Part shown: positions 23,967 to 34,603 of the stretch, one piece after another
How positions within the stretch are numbered: position 1 is the first letter of the stretch
How the letters are laid out: every line of letters starts with the position of its first letter
DNA from: Spinacia oleracea
Lineage: Eukaryota; Streptophyta; Magnoliopsida; Caryophyllales; Amaranthaceae
Assembly (NCBI RefSeq): GCF_020520425.1
Contig: NC_079488.1
Location: 29,751,247-29,815,246 of the forward strand
Reading direction: 5' to 3'
Length of the DNA: 64,000 nt
The notes under the pieces: model-generated
What the model saw: only the letters and a program-made list of their open reading frames with translations
What the model was told of the DNA's origin: nothing
Databases searched by the model: none
Made by a program: the position numbers and the translations under genes

Positions 23967-24632
23967 GTCACAAATTGGGGAAAAATCAAGCAAATTCAAA
24001 ATATCAAACTAATTCTAGAATTCAAGCATAAAATCAAAGCATAAACGAAATTAATAAAGCAATTAATGAATTAAAGAACAAAACAAATGAAGAATTAGAA
24101 TTATACCTTGAAATGAAGAAATTGCATCAAACTTTGAAGAGAAAAATTGAAGAACAAAATTCAAAGCAAAGAGAAAAAGAAATCTGAAAATGATGATTGA
24201 ATTGAATTTAGAATCAAGAATTTAAGGCTAAGAATCCTTAATCCTAATCTCTAATCTAAGCCCTAAACTAATTCTAGAGAGAAAATTCTAAGCTAAGCCT
24301 AAGATAAATGAAAATTACGTAATGAAAGCCTAATTCACAATGCTGCGATTTTCGGTCTTTATAGTAGCAGCCCCGCAAAGTTGTGCGATCGCACCAACAA
24401 AGGCTGAGTTCCTGCCTTGATTTTGGCAATTTGTGTGCTCGCACTAAACTTCAGTGTGGTCGCACAGCAGTGTGCGCACACACGCTAAATCTGTGCGTTC
24501 GCACAGCTACTGCACTTGCTGTTTGCTAGTTGTTGTGGCTGCTATTCTTCTTCGATGTTGCTGCTGTGTTTGCCTGCTATTTCTTGCGTGATGTTGCTGC
24601 TGGTATTGCTAATGTACAGCTGCAAATAAAGC
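23967..24632 (-). repeat. Lower LTR fragment of the gypsy element
   Basis: This is nearly identical to 33907-34586, from the AATTGGGGAAAAATC block to CTGCAAATAAAG-ACTCAATTG. It keeps the palindrome array at 24383-24504 and the TATA-like region on the minus strand near 24358. Both LTR ends and the adjacent polypurine tract are missing. Confidence 0.8.
24383..24504 (-). promoter_or_regulatory. Palindrome array in the lower gypsy LTR
   Basis: Sites GTGCGATCGCAC, GTGTGCTCGCAC, GTGTGGTCGCAC, GTGTGCGCACAC and GTGCGTTCGCAC start at 24383, 24433, 24454, 24470 and 24493. The 50-bp and 21-bp spacings match those at 8234-8284 and 8213-8234 in the solo LTR, on the opposite strand. The same set recurs at 34328-34449 and from 40169. 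Confidence 0.65.
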
Positions 24633-26326
24633 ACTCAATTGGGTAAGGTGCGGAATAAATTTGGCAATTTGGTGCTCATACCTAAAGTGAAGCGCAATGA
24701 TAGAACTAAACTCAAGCATTTTGAACCAAACACAAACTCGTACCACTTATTTGGGATACCCCCAAGCTTATTCAACAACTATTCAAAACTAAAACTCTTT
24801 TTGTTCTTTTTCTTGCTTTGATTTTCTCTTCTTTTTTTTTTGCGTTTCAAATGAAACTTTTTCTCTTGCCTTGTTTTTCTCTCTTTTTTGGCTTTTTCAA
24901 CATTTTCCTTTCTCTTTTTTTGCTTTTGCTTTGCTTTTGCTTATTCATCTACTATATACAACATAATTCCTAAACTTTGCCATTCACACCAATAACAATC
25001 ATTCCTCAACATTGCATAATCAATCAAAACCAACAAGCATCATAACTCTAAGCTTCACTATCACTTCTAAGGGTGAAAACAAAACAAAGGCTGTTAGGCT
25101 TGTAATGTGCTCATAAGAAATGAAGGGTCAAGGCTCAAATGGCTACCAAAGGGGAAAATGCAAACAAAAATATATGAAAAATAGAAAATAAAGTAAACTA
25201 AAAAGAAAAATAGTCACCGAAAGAAATGCCTCTATCGTCCCCTAAAGTAGTTCGGTCGCGGTCTCGGGAAGGAAATGGTCAAACTCGGGAGACAAGAAAG
25301 TCAATGCTAAGGATCCATGCCACTCAATGTATATATATGTGTTTGGGCTTATTTTTTTGAACATGAACCTCACAAGGGAGCAAATACCATTCTCTCCGGC
25401 TTCAAATCACTAGAGAATTCGACACCATCTTACCACAAGCCAAGAGTTCATGACGCATGCTACCCATAGTTCAACCAACTTTCTTGACACCAAATCCTAG
25501 ACTCGACCTAAGACATTAAGAACCGTGCAAGCATCTACCAATTAGGAATAAAAACATTCTAGCCTACAAGTTCCAATTTTATTTGCCCAAATCAAGAATC
25601 TTGCCTAAAAATCCTAGAAAATCTTGCCTTGACAAAGGAAAAGGAAAACAAAGAAAGAAAAGAAATGAAAAAGAAAGAAAGGAAAAGAAAAAGAAAAAGA
25701 AAGAAAAGGAAAATCAAGGAAACTAAACAAGAAATATGCACAAAATCCAAAATATTCACAAAATCAAGCAATCCATCACACGGAGATCAAAGTAGCAACA
25801 ATAGAATCTCCCCCCAAGCTCGAATTAGGCCATGTCCTCAGGGCCTAAAACGAAACTAGGAGGGGCACAACTACCCATCCAACCAATGCCCCACATGAAT
25901 GAAGCCCGATCCCGAAGAATGCAAGAGAGTTAGAAGGATGTTACCGGAATTGTCGTGGGAGCAAGTCCCGCAAAGAACCGTTAAAACCCGAACGAACTCA
26001 CCAATAGGAATGGCCGGACATGGCAAAGATGGATGCAAATATTACCGCATCAAGAAAGCTTGAGCCACAAAAAACTTTAAAAGTCGAGAAAAATTAGTAT
26101 ACATGGGCCAAGTGGCCAACACCCACGGGTTGCCTCCCGAGAAGCGCTCTTTTTACGTCATTAGCTTGACGCCTCTTACCTCTAGTAAATACCCCGACAA
26201 CGATTGCAATAGTTTGTCATATGCAATGGCAAACATATCCAAGTGTAACAAGTAGGCAAGAGTCAAATGAGAAGCAAGCACAAAGTGGAATGCAACTCTA
26301 TGCCTACAAGGGGTAGGGAACCAAAA
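24633..26326 (-). other. Noncoding 3' region of the gypsy element
   Basis: No gene is seen. There is a T-rich tract at about 24785-24960 and an A/G-rich tract at 25630-25720; the ORF across the latter is low complexity. Near 26110-26170, on the minus strand, the phrase GACGTAAAAAGAGCGC with GGGAGGCAACCCG resembles a segment common in large non-autonomous and Athila/Tat-like gypsy elements of plants. Confidence 0.5.
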
Positions 26327-27088
26327 TTAAGAAAAATCAAAATGAAAAACAAAAGAAATACTCCCTTCTTCATGCTCCTTTGGGGAAGGAGAATCATTAG
26401 GATCAATAGAGGAAAAAGAATCCTCAAGCGGTGGGAGTCTTGACAAAAAGGGAAAAGAAATGGGAAACGAAGGATAAATGTTGAGTTTTCTCTTTCGGAA
26501 TGGGGAATAAGGGAAGGGAGTGGGAACCAAAGTTTCACAAACAACTTCACTCACATCACATAGAGCACAAGAAATCTCAACATAAGATCCTTCATTCACT
26601 TTAAAATCTTTTTGGTTGGCACATTCACTCTTTTCCTCAATTTGAATCGATTTAAGCACTTCAAGGCAAAATGGAGCAAATTGATTTTCATCACCATCAT
26701 CGATGCATTCACTCAAAGAGGAACGAGTAGGAACAAACTCTCCGATACTCAATTCCTCAATGTCATGCATCATAGGTGGCAATGTAGCCTCAATCTCATC
26801 TCTTCTCCATGAAACTTCCTTAATAGACTCTTGCAATAGGTAAGAGATGCCCAAAAAACCTTTGAAAATTTGTTGGGACATGCCTTCAAATGAACGCAAA
26901 CAAGAGTCTAGTCTTTGCTCTTCTTGAATTTCAAGATATTTTATGAAAAAGAGCCTCTCAAACAATGATTTTGGAGACTCAAAATTCAAAGATCTTAGGA
27001 AATTATCATGGAGAAAAAGAAGATCATCAAGCGTAATCGATTCATCATCTTGAGAAACAAAGGAATTTGCCATCTTTTTGGTTTTCAA
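26327..27088 (-). CDS. Unknown 253-residue ORF of the non-autonomous gypsy element
   Basis: This is an uninterrupted ORF starting about 60 bp after the primer-binding site, where gag normally starts. It begins MKTKKMANSFVSQDDE. The N-terminal half is helical in character with LDDLLFLHDNFLRSL. The middle is acidic (MMHDIEELSIGEF, SECIDDGDENQFAPF). The C-terminal part is rich in proline, serine and phenylalanine. There is no CCHC knuckle, protease, RT or integrase motif, and no signal peptide was seen. It could be a remnant or replacement of gag, or a captured host gene. It is the only open frame of the element, and its persistence next to decayed copia genes is notable. No function is assigned. 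Confidence 0.55.
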   Translation of the reverse strand: MKTKKMANSFVSQDDESITLDDLLFLHDNFLRSLNFESPKSLFERLFFIKYLEIQEEQRLDSCLRSFEGMSQQIFKGFLGISYLLQESIKEVSWRRDEIEATLPPMMHDIEELSIGEFVPTRSSLSECIDDGDENQFAPFCLEVLKSIQIEEKSECANQKDFKVNEGSYVEISCALCDVSEVVCETLVPTPFPYSPFRKRKLNIYPSFPISFPFLSRLPPLEDSFSSIDPNDSPSPKEHEEGSISFVFHFDFS

Positions 27089-27148
27089 AGAAAAACAAAA
27101 ATGAACTAGACTAGCGAACTAGAATGAAAAATCAAACAATGATGCCAT

Positions 27149-27166
27149 TCCCCGGCAACGGCGCCA
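27149..27166 (-). promoter_or_regulatory. Primer-binding site of the gypsy element
   Basis: On the minus strand TGGCGCCGTTGCCGGGGA follows the LTR end (TTATCA) after three bases. This 18-mer is the familiar primer site of many plant Ty3/gypsy elements of the Tat/Athila type. Confidence 0.85.
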
Positions 27167-27530
27167 TTTTGATAAGGTGTTTTTCCGTCGTTGAATAGAA
27201 AATCACCTCACCAAAAAAAATTTATAAAACACCTAAACTGCCGGCTATATTGACTATAGCGGCAAGCATAGGGATCGTCCCATAGGAATGGATATGTTTG
27301 ACTATTCAATCTATGCGTTCACAAGCTAGTTCGGATGGAATTTGAGTTTTTGAATTAAACTAATCAAAGCTAGAAATGCGAACAAATAAAGAAATTCTAG
27401 AGGATTCGGGAATCGGCTATGGAAATCGAATCAAAGGAAGCACAAGGTCAAAACATTCATGAATATGCAAAGACTTGATGCATAGGCAAATAGCATCTAA
27501 TGACGAACCCTCCACCTCTCGGATAGGGAA

Positions 27531-28165
27531 TGTAAGAAATAAGGCTATTGAAATCAAATAAATAAGAGAAATTTAATAACTTTACTTGATTGATAATCTC
27601 CGAATTACAATGATTGTGCCGTGGTATGAAGGCCACTGACTTAGAAGCGAATTTCGACACTACAGGTACAGGCTCTCAAGTGACGAACGCCCCCCAAGGT
27701 TAACACAATCCTCTTCTAAATTCGTGCACCCGAACTCAGAAGGTGGAACTGCTCAAGAACTGCTCAGATCTCTAATAGGGTTTAGGGTTTTGTTTTGGTA
27801 TATTGTGTTTTTGGTTAATATTATTTCGTGTATGTATTACCGAAGGAAATACGTAGAACATATCTATATATATTCCAAGTAAATTGGAGATTAGACCAGC
27901 CATGAATAATGATAACCACTAAAAGTGTGGGCCCGCTTGGAATAAAGAATCCTAATGGGTTTGCACAACCTCCCAATACAACTAGTAGACTTAGGATTAT
28001 AAAATCAATAAAACAAAAGAATGCAGCATAATAAAATCTTTAATGCAGTGAGCTTCACATTAGGAATGCGGCAAACGGTTATACCCCGCGGTGTACCCGC
28101 GGACTTCGCTCTTCATCTCCACGCAATTTAGTCCAACTACTTTACACTTTGCATTACTATTAACA
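27531..28165 (-). repeat. 3' LTR of copia E
   Basis: This is 635 bp, TG to CA on either strand, and is nearly identical to 32859-33493. It contains the TTAGAAGCGAATTT segment at 27641-27654 on the plus strand. Confidence 0.93.
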
Positions 28166-28797
28166 ATCCCCCACTAAGGCAAAGTTTGGACTAGACTAAG
28201 AGAAACTGAGCAGTAAAATGTAGGTTAAGTACTTAAATGTTAGTATCCAAAGGTTTGAACTAACACATAGTGGAGTGGGGTGTTTAACGGTCTAGAGAGT
28301 GTCCAAAGGATTGAACTCCTAGATTATTAAAGTTACCCGACAACACGTACCTCTGCATAGGAGCTTGAGCAATTCCTCGATAAGTAACACGGCCACTCAT
28401 CTTGGGACTCTTAGTGAACGCTCTAGAGAGATATCCCATCACTCATAGAAGGAGGCCATCCCTTCACATTCACCGTAGGTGTTCCGCGAACATTAAGAAC
28501 ATTTATGTTCAACCTTCCATCTATACAACTCACCGGTCATCTCACGACACCACTAGCTCGAGTGGCCTATGTCTGTGAGGCTAGTTATATAGATCTTCTC
28601 ATGACACCATTAACTCGAATGGTCCCGGTCTATGAGGCTAAGCAACGAAGTACCGTATCTACAGAGCATCTCATGACATCACTTAGATAAGTGACCTCGG
28701 TCTATGAAGCTAGATTCCAGAGCTTTTAACTCACATACATCATCCCTTTCGGGATGGCTCACCACACGGGTTTAGTATCTCTCAAACCCATACCTCT
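28166..28797 (-). other. 3' noncoding region of copia E
   Basis: About 630 bp lie between the end of RNase H and the 3' LTR. They hold diverged repeats around CTCA(C/T)GACA(C/T)CA at 28541, 28598 and 28670, each followed by a phrase like GGTCTATGAGGCTA. No ORF of note is present. A related repeat-rich region is present in copia F. Confidence 0.6.
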
Positions 28798-31700
28798 TCA
28801 TGAATCAAGTACCTTCCTTCTGTCCAGCCCTTTTGTAAAAGGATCCGCCAGGTTCTTCTCCGTTCTCACATATTCCAGAGAAATCACACCATTCACAATA
28901 AATTGTCTTATAGACTCATGTCTGACACGAATGTGTCTTTTCTTGCCATTATACACACTATTCTTCGCAACAGCTATGGCAGCTTGAGAATCAAAATGAA
29001 TAGGTACAGAAGGAGTTGGCTTACCCCATAATGGAATGTCTGCTAACAAGTTTCTCAACCAATCGGCCTCCTGCGTCGCAAGATCTAAAGCAATGAACTC
29101 CGACTCCATGGTAGACCGGGCTATGCACGTTTGTTTAGATGACTTCCATGAAATTGCACTTCCACACAAGGTAAAAACATACCCACTTGTTGAACTCACC
29201 TCATCACTATCTGTCACCCAGTTCGCATCACAGTATCCTTCGAGAACCAATTGGAAACCAGTAAAGTTTAAACCCCATTCCATGGTGCCTCTAAGGTATC
29301 TCAACAAATGTTTAAGAGCACTCCAATGCTCCCCTCTTGGATTATGGGTATAACGACTGAGTGTACTTACAGCAAAAGCAATGTCAGGTCTAGTGCAATT
29401 CATCAGAAACATAAGACTACCAATCACCTTGGCATATTCCTCCTGAGAAACACTCGTTCCATTATTCTATAACAGATGTTTGTTCGGATCATACGACGTC
29501 CTCACGGGCACCATATCAAAGCAGTCAAACTTCTTCAAGATCTTCTCCACATAATGGGTTTGAGACAACATGTAGCCCTTGTCGATCTTAGTGACTCTCA
29601 CACCAAGTATCACATCAACCTCATCCAAGTCTTTCATCTCAAATTTGGAGGACAAGAAGTTCTTAGTTTCATTTATGGCATCTATACTAGCACTGAATAA
29701 GAGCATATCATCAACATATAAGCATATAATCACACATTCAGTACCAAACATCTTTGTGTAGACACACGCGTCACTGCCATTCACCACAAAGCCAAAACTA
29801 AGAATAGTGTTATGAAATTTTTCATACCATTGCTTCGGTGCCTGCTTCAAACCATATAACGATTTTTTTAGTCTACATACCTTATTCTCCATCCCAGGAA
29901 CTACAAAGCCAGGGGGCTGCTCCATGTAGATTTCCTCCTCCAAATCTCCATTTAGGAAAGCTGTTTTAACATCCATCTGATGAACAATCAAATTAAACGC
30001 AGATGCTAACGCAAATAAGATACGAATAGTAGCTATCTTAGTCACGGGAGAGTAAGTATAGAAATAATCAACACCAAACTTCTGTGAGAATCCTCGAATC
30101 ACAAGCCTGGCCTTGAACCTTTCAACTGAACCATCAATCTTCTTTTTCCTCTTGAAAATCCACTAGCATCCTATGGCCCTACTCCCTTTCGGGAGCTCCA
30201 CCAACTCCCATGTTTGATTTGTCAAGATGGATTCGAGTTCACTATTGATCTCTTCCTTCCAGAAACTCGCATCAACGGACCTCATAGCTTCTTCATAGGT
30301 TTTGGGGTCATCATCTACTACCTGTAGACACACCATTATTTCATCCAAACCATCCATACTTTCCATCTCAGCGAGGAACGCTGTGAGAAAGTCAGGTCCA
30401 AAACTTATTTCTGTCCTTTGCCTTTTACTTCTCCTAGGTTGCACTTGATCATCAACCCTAGAGGAAGTTTCAAAATGTTTTGCAGAAGGTCTAACTTGGG
30501 AAGACTGTCCTGCAGGTAGGGTAGCAAAGGAAGAATCATTAGTATCAACTTTAGTTTTCAAGGGAAATACCTGCTCGAAGAACTCAGCATCACGAGCCTC
30601 GCATATCGAGTGATCATCAAGTCTCATGAACCTGTATGCTGCACTGTTCTCCGCATAGCCTACCAACACAGTATCAAATGTTCTCGATCTTACAGTAGGC
30701 CGTTTGAAAGATGGATAACCTACTTTTGCCAAACACCCCCACACCTTCAAGTAGCTCAGATTAGGAGCATAGCCCTTCCAATACTCATACGGGGTCTTGT
30801 CCAGCTTTTTATGAGTGACCCTGTTCAGCACAAAGTTTGTAGATAACACTGCTTCCCCCCACAAGTTATCGGGAAGACCGGAACTCAAAAGCATTGCATT
30901 CATCATTTCTTTCAACGTTCGGTTCTTTCTTTCAGCTATGCCATTTTGTTGTGGGGTATAGGGAGCTGTCACCTCATGAATAATGCCTTCCTTCTCGCAC
31001 ACTTCCTTTAGAAATGTCGACCCATATTCTCCACCTCTGTCAGACCGTACCCTTTTGATTTTTCGATCTAACTGATTTTCTACCTCTGCTTTATACACCA
31101 GGAACTTGGACTCTGCTTCATCTTTAGACCTTAAAAGGTAGATTTTGCTATACCTTGAAAAATCATCAATGAAAGTAATGTAATAGCGTTTTCCACCTCT
31201 ACTTTCCAAGTTCTTGAAATCTGCCAAGTCAGTGTGAATTAACTCTAACAATGTTGTTTCCCTCTTTGTGACTGGTTTGTATGGTTTCTTCACAAACTTT
31301 GACTCAACGCGTACACCACATTTATTGCGTCCATCAATTGTCATATTCGGGAGCATATTTAAGCTCTTCATACGTTTCAATTTGCTCACCCCCACATGTC
31401 CCAATCTACTATGCCACAGATCAATGGACTCAACAATATAAGCAGAAGAAGAATTCTTATTCATGTTAGAATAAAAAACAAAGTCAAGAACAAATAAACC
31501 CCCATTCAGGTATCCCTTTCCTACATATTCGCCATTGCGAGTCAGAACAAGCTTGTTAGCTTCAAAGACTAACTTAACACCTACTTTGTTTAGCAAAGCA
31601 CCAGAAATTAAATTCCTACGAAGGGATGGTACATACAGTACATTGTGTAAAGCTAGTGTTTTTCCAGAAGTGAGATAGAGAAGCACCTTGCCCTTGCCAA

Positions 31701-32828
31701 GTACCTCAGAGCTGCTTGAATTTCCCATGTAGACTTGTTCGCCCTCTTCAGCTTTCTCAAATTCCACGAACATGTCTTTGTTGTCACAAAAATGTCTCGA
31801 AGCCCCTGTGTCAACAATCCACTCAGTTATGTTTTCCACCAGGTTCACCTCAGAAATCACAGCAGCTATCACATCATCTGTCTCTGCAATATGAGCCTCA
31901 CTCTTTGGTTTATCCCTGTTGTTACTCTTCTTGTTCCGACACTGGTACTTGTAATGTCCCTCCTTTCCACATCCATAGCACACACCTGTGAACTTCTTCT
32001 CAATTCTCCCTTTCTGCACAAACTTGCCTTTCTTAGCGTTTCTTGAACTTTGTCCCCTGTTCAAGTTTCCATGACTTGCATTCTTATCAGAATTAACATT
32101 AGTTTCAACCAGATTAGCTCTCACAGCAAGTTCATTCTTGGGTTTCAATGGAGTATATCTTTGAGCCGGTTTGCTTCTTCAACCTTCATATGACTCACTA
32201 GCTCAACAAGAGTTAGATCCCTTTTCTTATGCTTCAGACGGTTCCTGTAGTCAGGCCAAGAATCAAACAATTTCTCAATCAATACATTTGCCTGAAGAAT
32301 TTCGCACATCTTCATGCCTTCAACAAGAACTTCAGCAACTAGGGTCTCATATTCATGGACTTGCTCCATGACAGGCTTAGTATCAACCATCTTAAAATTG
32401 AGCCAATTTCCAGTAACATACTTCTTCTTCCCAGCATCATCTGCACTATACTTGTTCTCAAGAGATTCCCAAATTGCCTTAGCCGATTTTTCTTTAATAC
32501 AGAGATCAAAAATTGGGATAGTCATGTGGTACACCATGTGACCCCTAACAACCTTATTGTCTTTGTCATGCTTTTTAACATACTCCTCATTACTCGTAGC
32601 AGTTGTACTACTAGTTGATTTTCCAGTTTGAACAGGTGTATCAAGAACAGTAATAGTTTTTTAAGTTGAGGTTGTAGGGATAGGACGATCATTGAACAAC
32701 ACATAATCAATATCAGCTTGTTCAAAATAAATTAACAATTTTTGAGACCACCTCTTATAATTAGTCCCATCAAGTGGTTCTAATTTTGACAGATCCAACA
32801 TCAAACGAGATTGCGGTAATCCAGACAT
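28798..32828 (-). pseudogene. gag-pol polyprotein of copia E (broken)
   Basis: Minus strand, start ATG at 32828. The order is the copia one. First come gag and a CCHC knuckle (CYGCGKEGHYKYQC), then protease (IVDTGASRHF) and integrase (HSRLGHV, HTDLADF, RSDRGGEY, PQQNGIAERKN). Next comes reverse transcriptase (HQMDVKTAFLNG, LYVDDMLL), then RNase H ([23 protein letters not shown]) to a TGA at 28798-28800. Lesions: TAA in gag at 32661-32663, a one-base loss near 32150-32160 between gag and knuckle, TAG at 30163-30165 before RT, and TAG at 29467-29469 between RT and RNase H. All catalytic motifs I can see are kept, so the decay is recent. Confidence 0.9.
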
Positions 32829-32842
32829 GATTTCAATAGTAT

Positions 32843-32856
32843 AAATTCGCTTCTAA
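32843..32856 (-). promoter_or_regulatory. Unusual primer-binding region of copia E
   Basis: On the minus strand TTAGAAGCGAATTT starts two bases after the LTR end. It does not resemble the initiator tRNA-Met site seen in copia A, C and D. It is a perfect 14-base complement of a segment inside the LTR about 110 bases upstream in the transcript. This suggests an RNA stem around the primer site or self-primed reverse transcription. Confidence 0.55.
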
Positions 32857-32858
32857 AT

Positions 32859-33493
32859 TGTAAGAAATAAGGCTATTGAAATCAAATAAATAAGAGAAAT
32901 TTAATAACTTTACTTGATTGATAATCTCCGGATTACAATGATTGTGCCGTGGTATGAAGGCCACTGACTTAGAAGCGAATTTCGCCACTACCGGTACAGG
33001 CTCTCAAGTGACGAACGCCCCCCAAGGTTAACACAATCCTCCTCTAAATTCGTGCACCCGAACTCAGAAGGTGGAACCGGTCAAGAACTACTCAGATCTC
33101 TAATAGGATTTAGGGTTTTGTTTTGGTATATTGTGTTTTTGGTTAATATTATTTCGTGTATGTATTACCGAAGGAAATACGTAGAACATATCTATATATA
33201 TTCCAAGTAAATTGGAGATTAGACCAGCCATGAATTATGATAACCACTAAAAGTGTGGGCCCGCTTGGAATAAAGAATCCTAATGGGTTTGCACAACCTC
33301 CCAATACAACTAGTAGACTTAGGATTATAAAATCAATAAAACAAAAGAATGCAGCATAATAAAATCTTCAATGCAGTGAGCTTCACAGTAGGAACGCGGC
33401 AAACGGTTATACCCCGCGGTGTACCCGCGGACTTCGCTGTTCATCTCCACGCAATTTAGTCCAACTACTTTACACTTTGCATTACTATTAACA
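32859..33493 (-). repeat. 5' LTR of copia E
   Basis: This 635-bp LTR matches 27531-28165. On the minus strand it carries a TATATATAG promoter-like stretch near 33200 and, downstream, the segment AAATTCGCTTCTAA (plus coordinates 32969-32982). That segment is complementary to the sequence just outside the LTR at 32843-32856. Confidence 0.93.
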
Positions 33494-34603
33494 GGGAACG
33501 CTAAGCGTCTAATCCACGGAAGAGCTTTCGCCTAATCCTAAATTAAACTAACTAGCATATAATAGGCACCACTATTTGATCACACAAGATAAGCCCACAA
33601 TCTCTCGCCAAACCTATCTTATGGTTCCAATTGAATCTTAATCGAATAGCATTCGCGACTACTACTCAACTAGGCATGGATGTCCTAGCACCGAATCACA
33701 TTTAATCACAACATCAATCATGAATTTCCCCAAAACTTCTCCAAATTCAATCCCAAAGCTTCATCCCTAACCTCTAGGCTAAACTACTCAATTAGCATGA
33801 TTAACATTAACATCAACATTAAACTAATATTAATCCTAATCATTAATATAATTGCAACAATGAAGCTAAATGAAACAATAAAATTCAGAAAATTCAAACC
33901 ACAAAAATTGGGGAAAAATCAAGCAAATTCAAAATATCAAACTAATTCTAGAATTCAAGCATAAAATCAAAGCATAAACGAAATTAATAAAGAAATTAAT
34001 AAAGAAATTAAAGAATTAAAGAACAAAACAAATGAAGAATTAGAATTATACCTTGAAATGAAGAAATTGCATCAAACTTTGAAGAGCAAAATTGAAGAAC
34101 AAAATTCAAAGCAAAGAGAAAAAGAAATCTGAAAATGATGATTGAATTGAATTTAGAATCAAGAATTTCAGGCTAAGAATCCTTAATCCTAATCTCTAAT
34201 CTAAGCCCTAAACTAATTCTAGAGAGAAAATTCTAAGCTAAGCCTAAGAGAAATGAAAATTACGTAATGAAAGCCTAATTCACAATGCTGCGATTTTCGG
34301 TCTTTATAGTAGCAGCCCCGCAAAGCTGTGCGATCGCACCAACAAAGGCTGAGTTCCTGCCTTGATTTTGGCAATTCGTGTGCTCGCACTAAACTTCAGT
34401 GTGGTCGCACAGCAGTGTGCGCACACACGCTAAATCTGTGCGTTCGCACAGCTACTGCACTTGTTGTTTGCTAGTTGTTGTGGCTGCTATTCTTCTTCGA
34501 TGTTGCTGCTGTGTTTGCGTGCTATTTCTTGCGTGATGTTGCTGCTGATATTGCTAATGTACAGCTGCAAATAAAGAACTCAATTGAGCAGCAACGAAGC
34601 TCA

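Larger units (their letters stand above)
27531..33493 (-). mobile_element. Copia element E (complete, 5963 bp)
   Basis: Two 635-bp LTRs (27531-28165 and 32859-33493) flank a gag-pol region. A perfect 5-bp target duplication GGGAA lies at 27526-27530 and 33494-33498. The LTRs start TG and end CA and differ at about 13 positions (about 2 percent, counted by eye), so the insertion is fairly young. The polypurine tract AGTGGGGGAT precedes the 3' LTR on the minus strand. It interrupts the gypsy LTR. Confidence 0.95.

Noticed and set aside
25629-25859. Lysine-rich ORF of 76 codons
   Set aside because: It translates a purine-rich low-complexity tract.
30610-32046. Plus-strand ORFs opposite the copia E pol gene
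   Set aside because: They are shadows of a conserved minus-strand polyprotein with recognisable catalytic motifs; no domain is seen on the plus strand.
32145-32165. Programmed frameshift between gag and pol in copia E
   Set aside because: The CCHC knuckle of gag lies after the shift and no slippery heptamer with a downstream structure is evident; a one-base loss explains it better.
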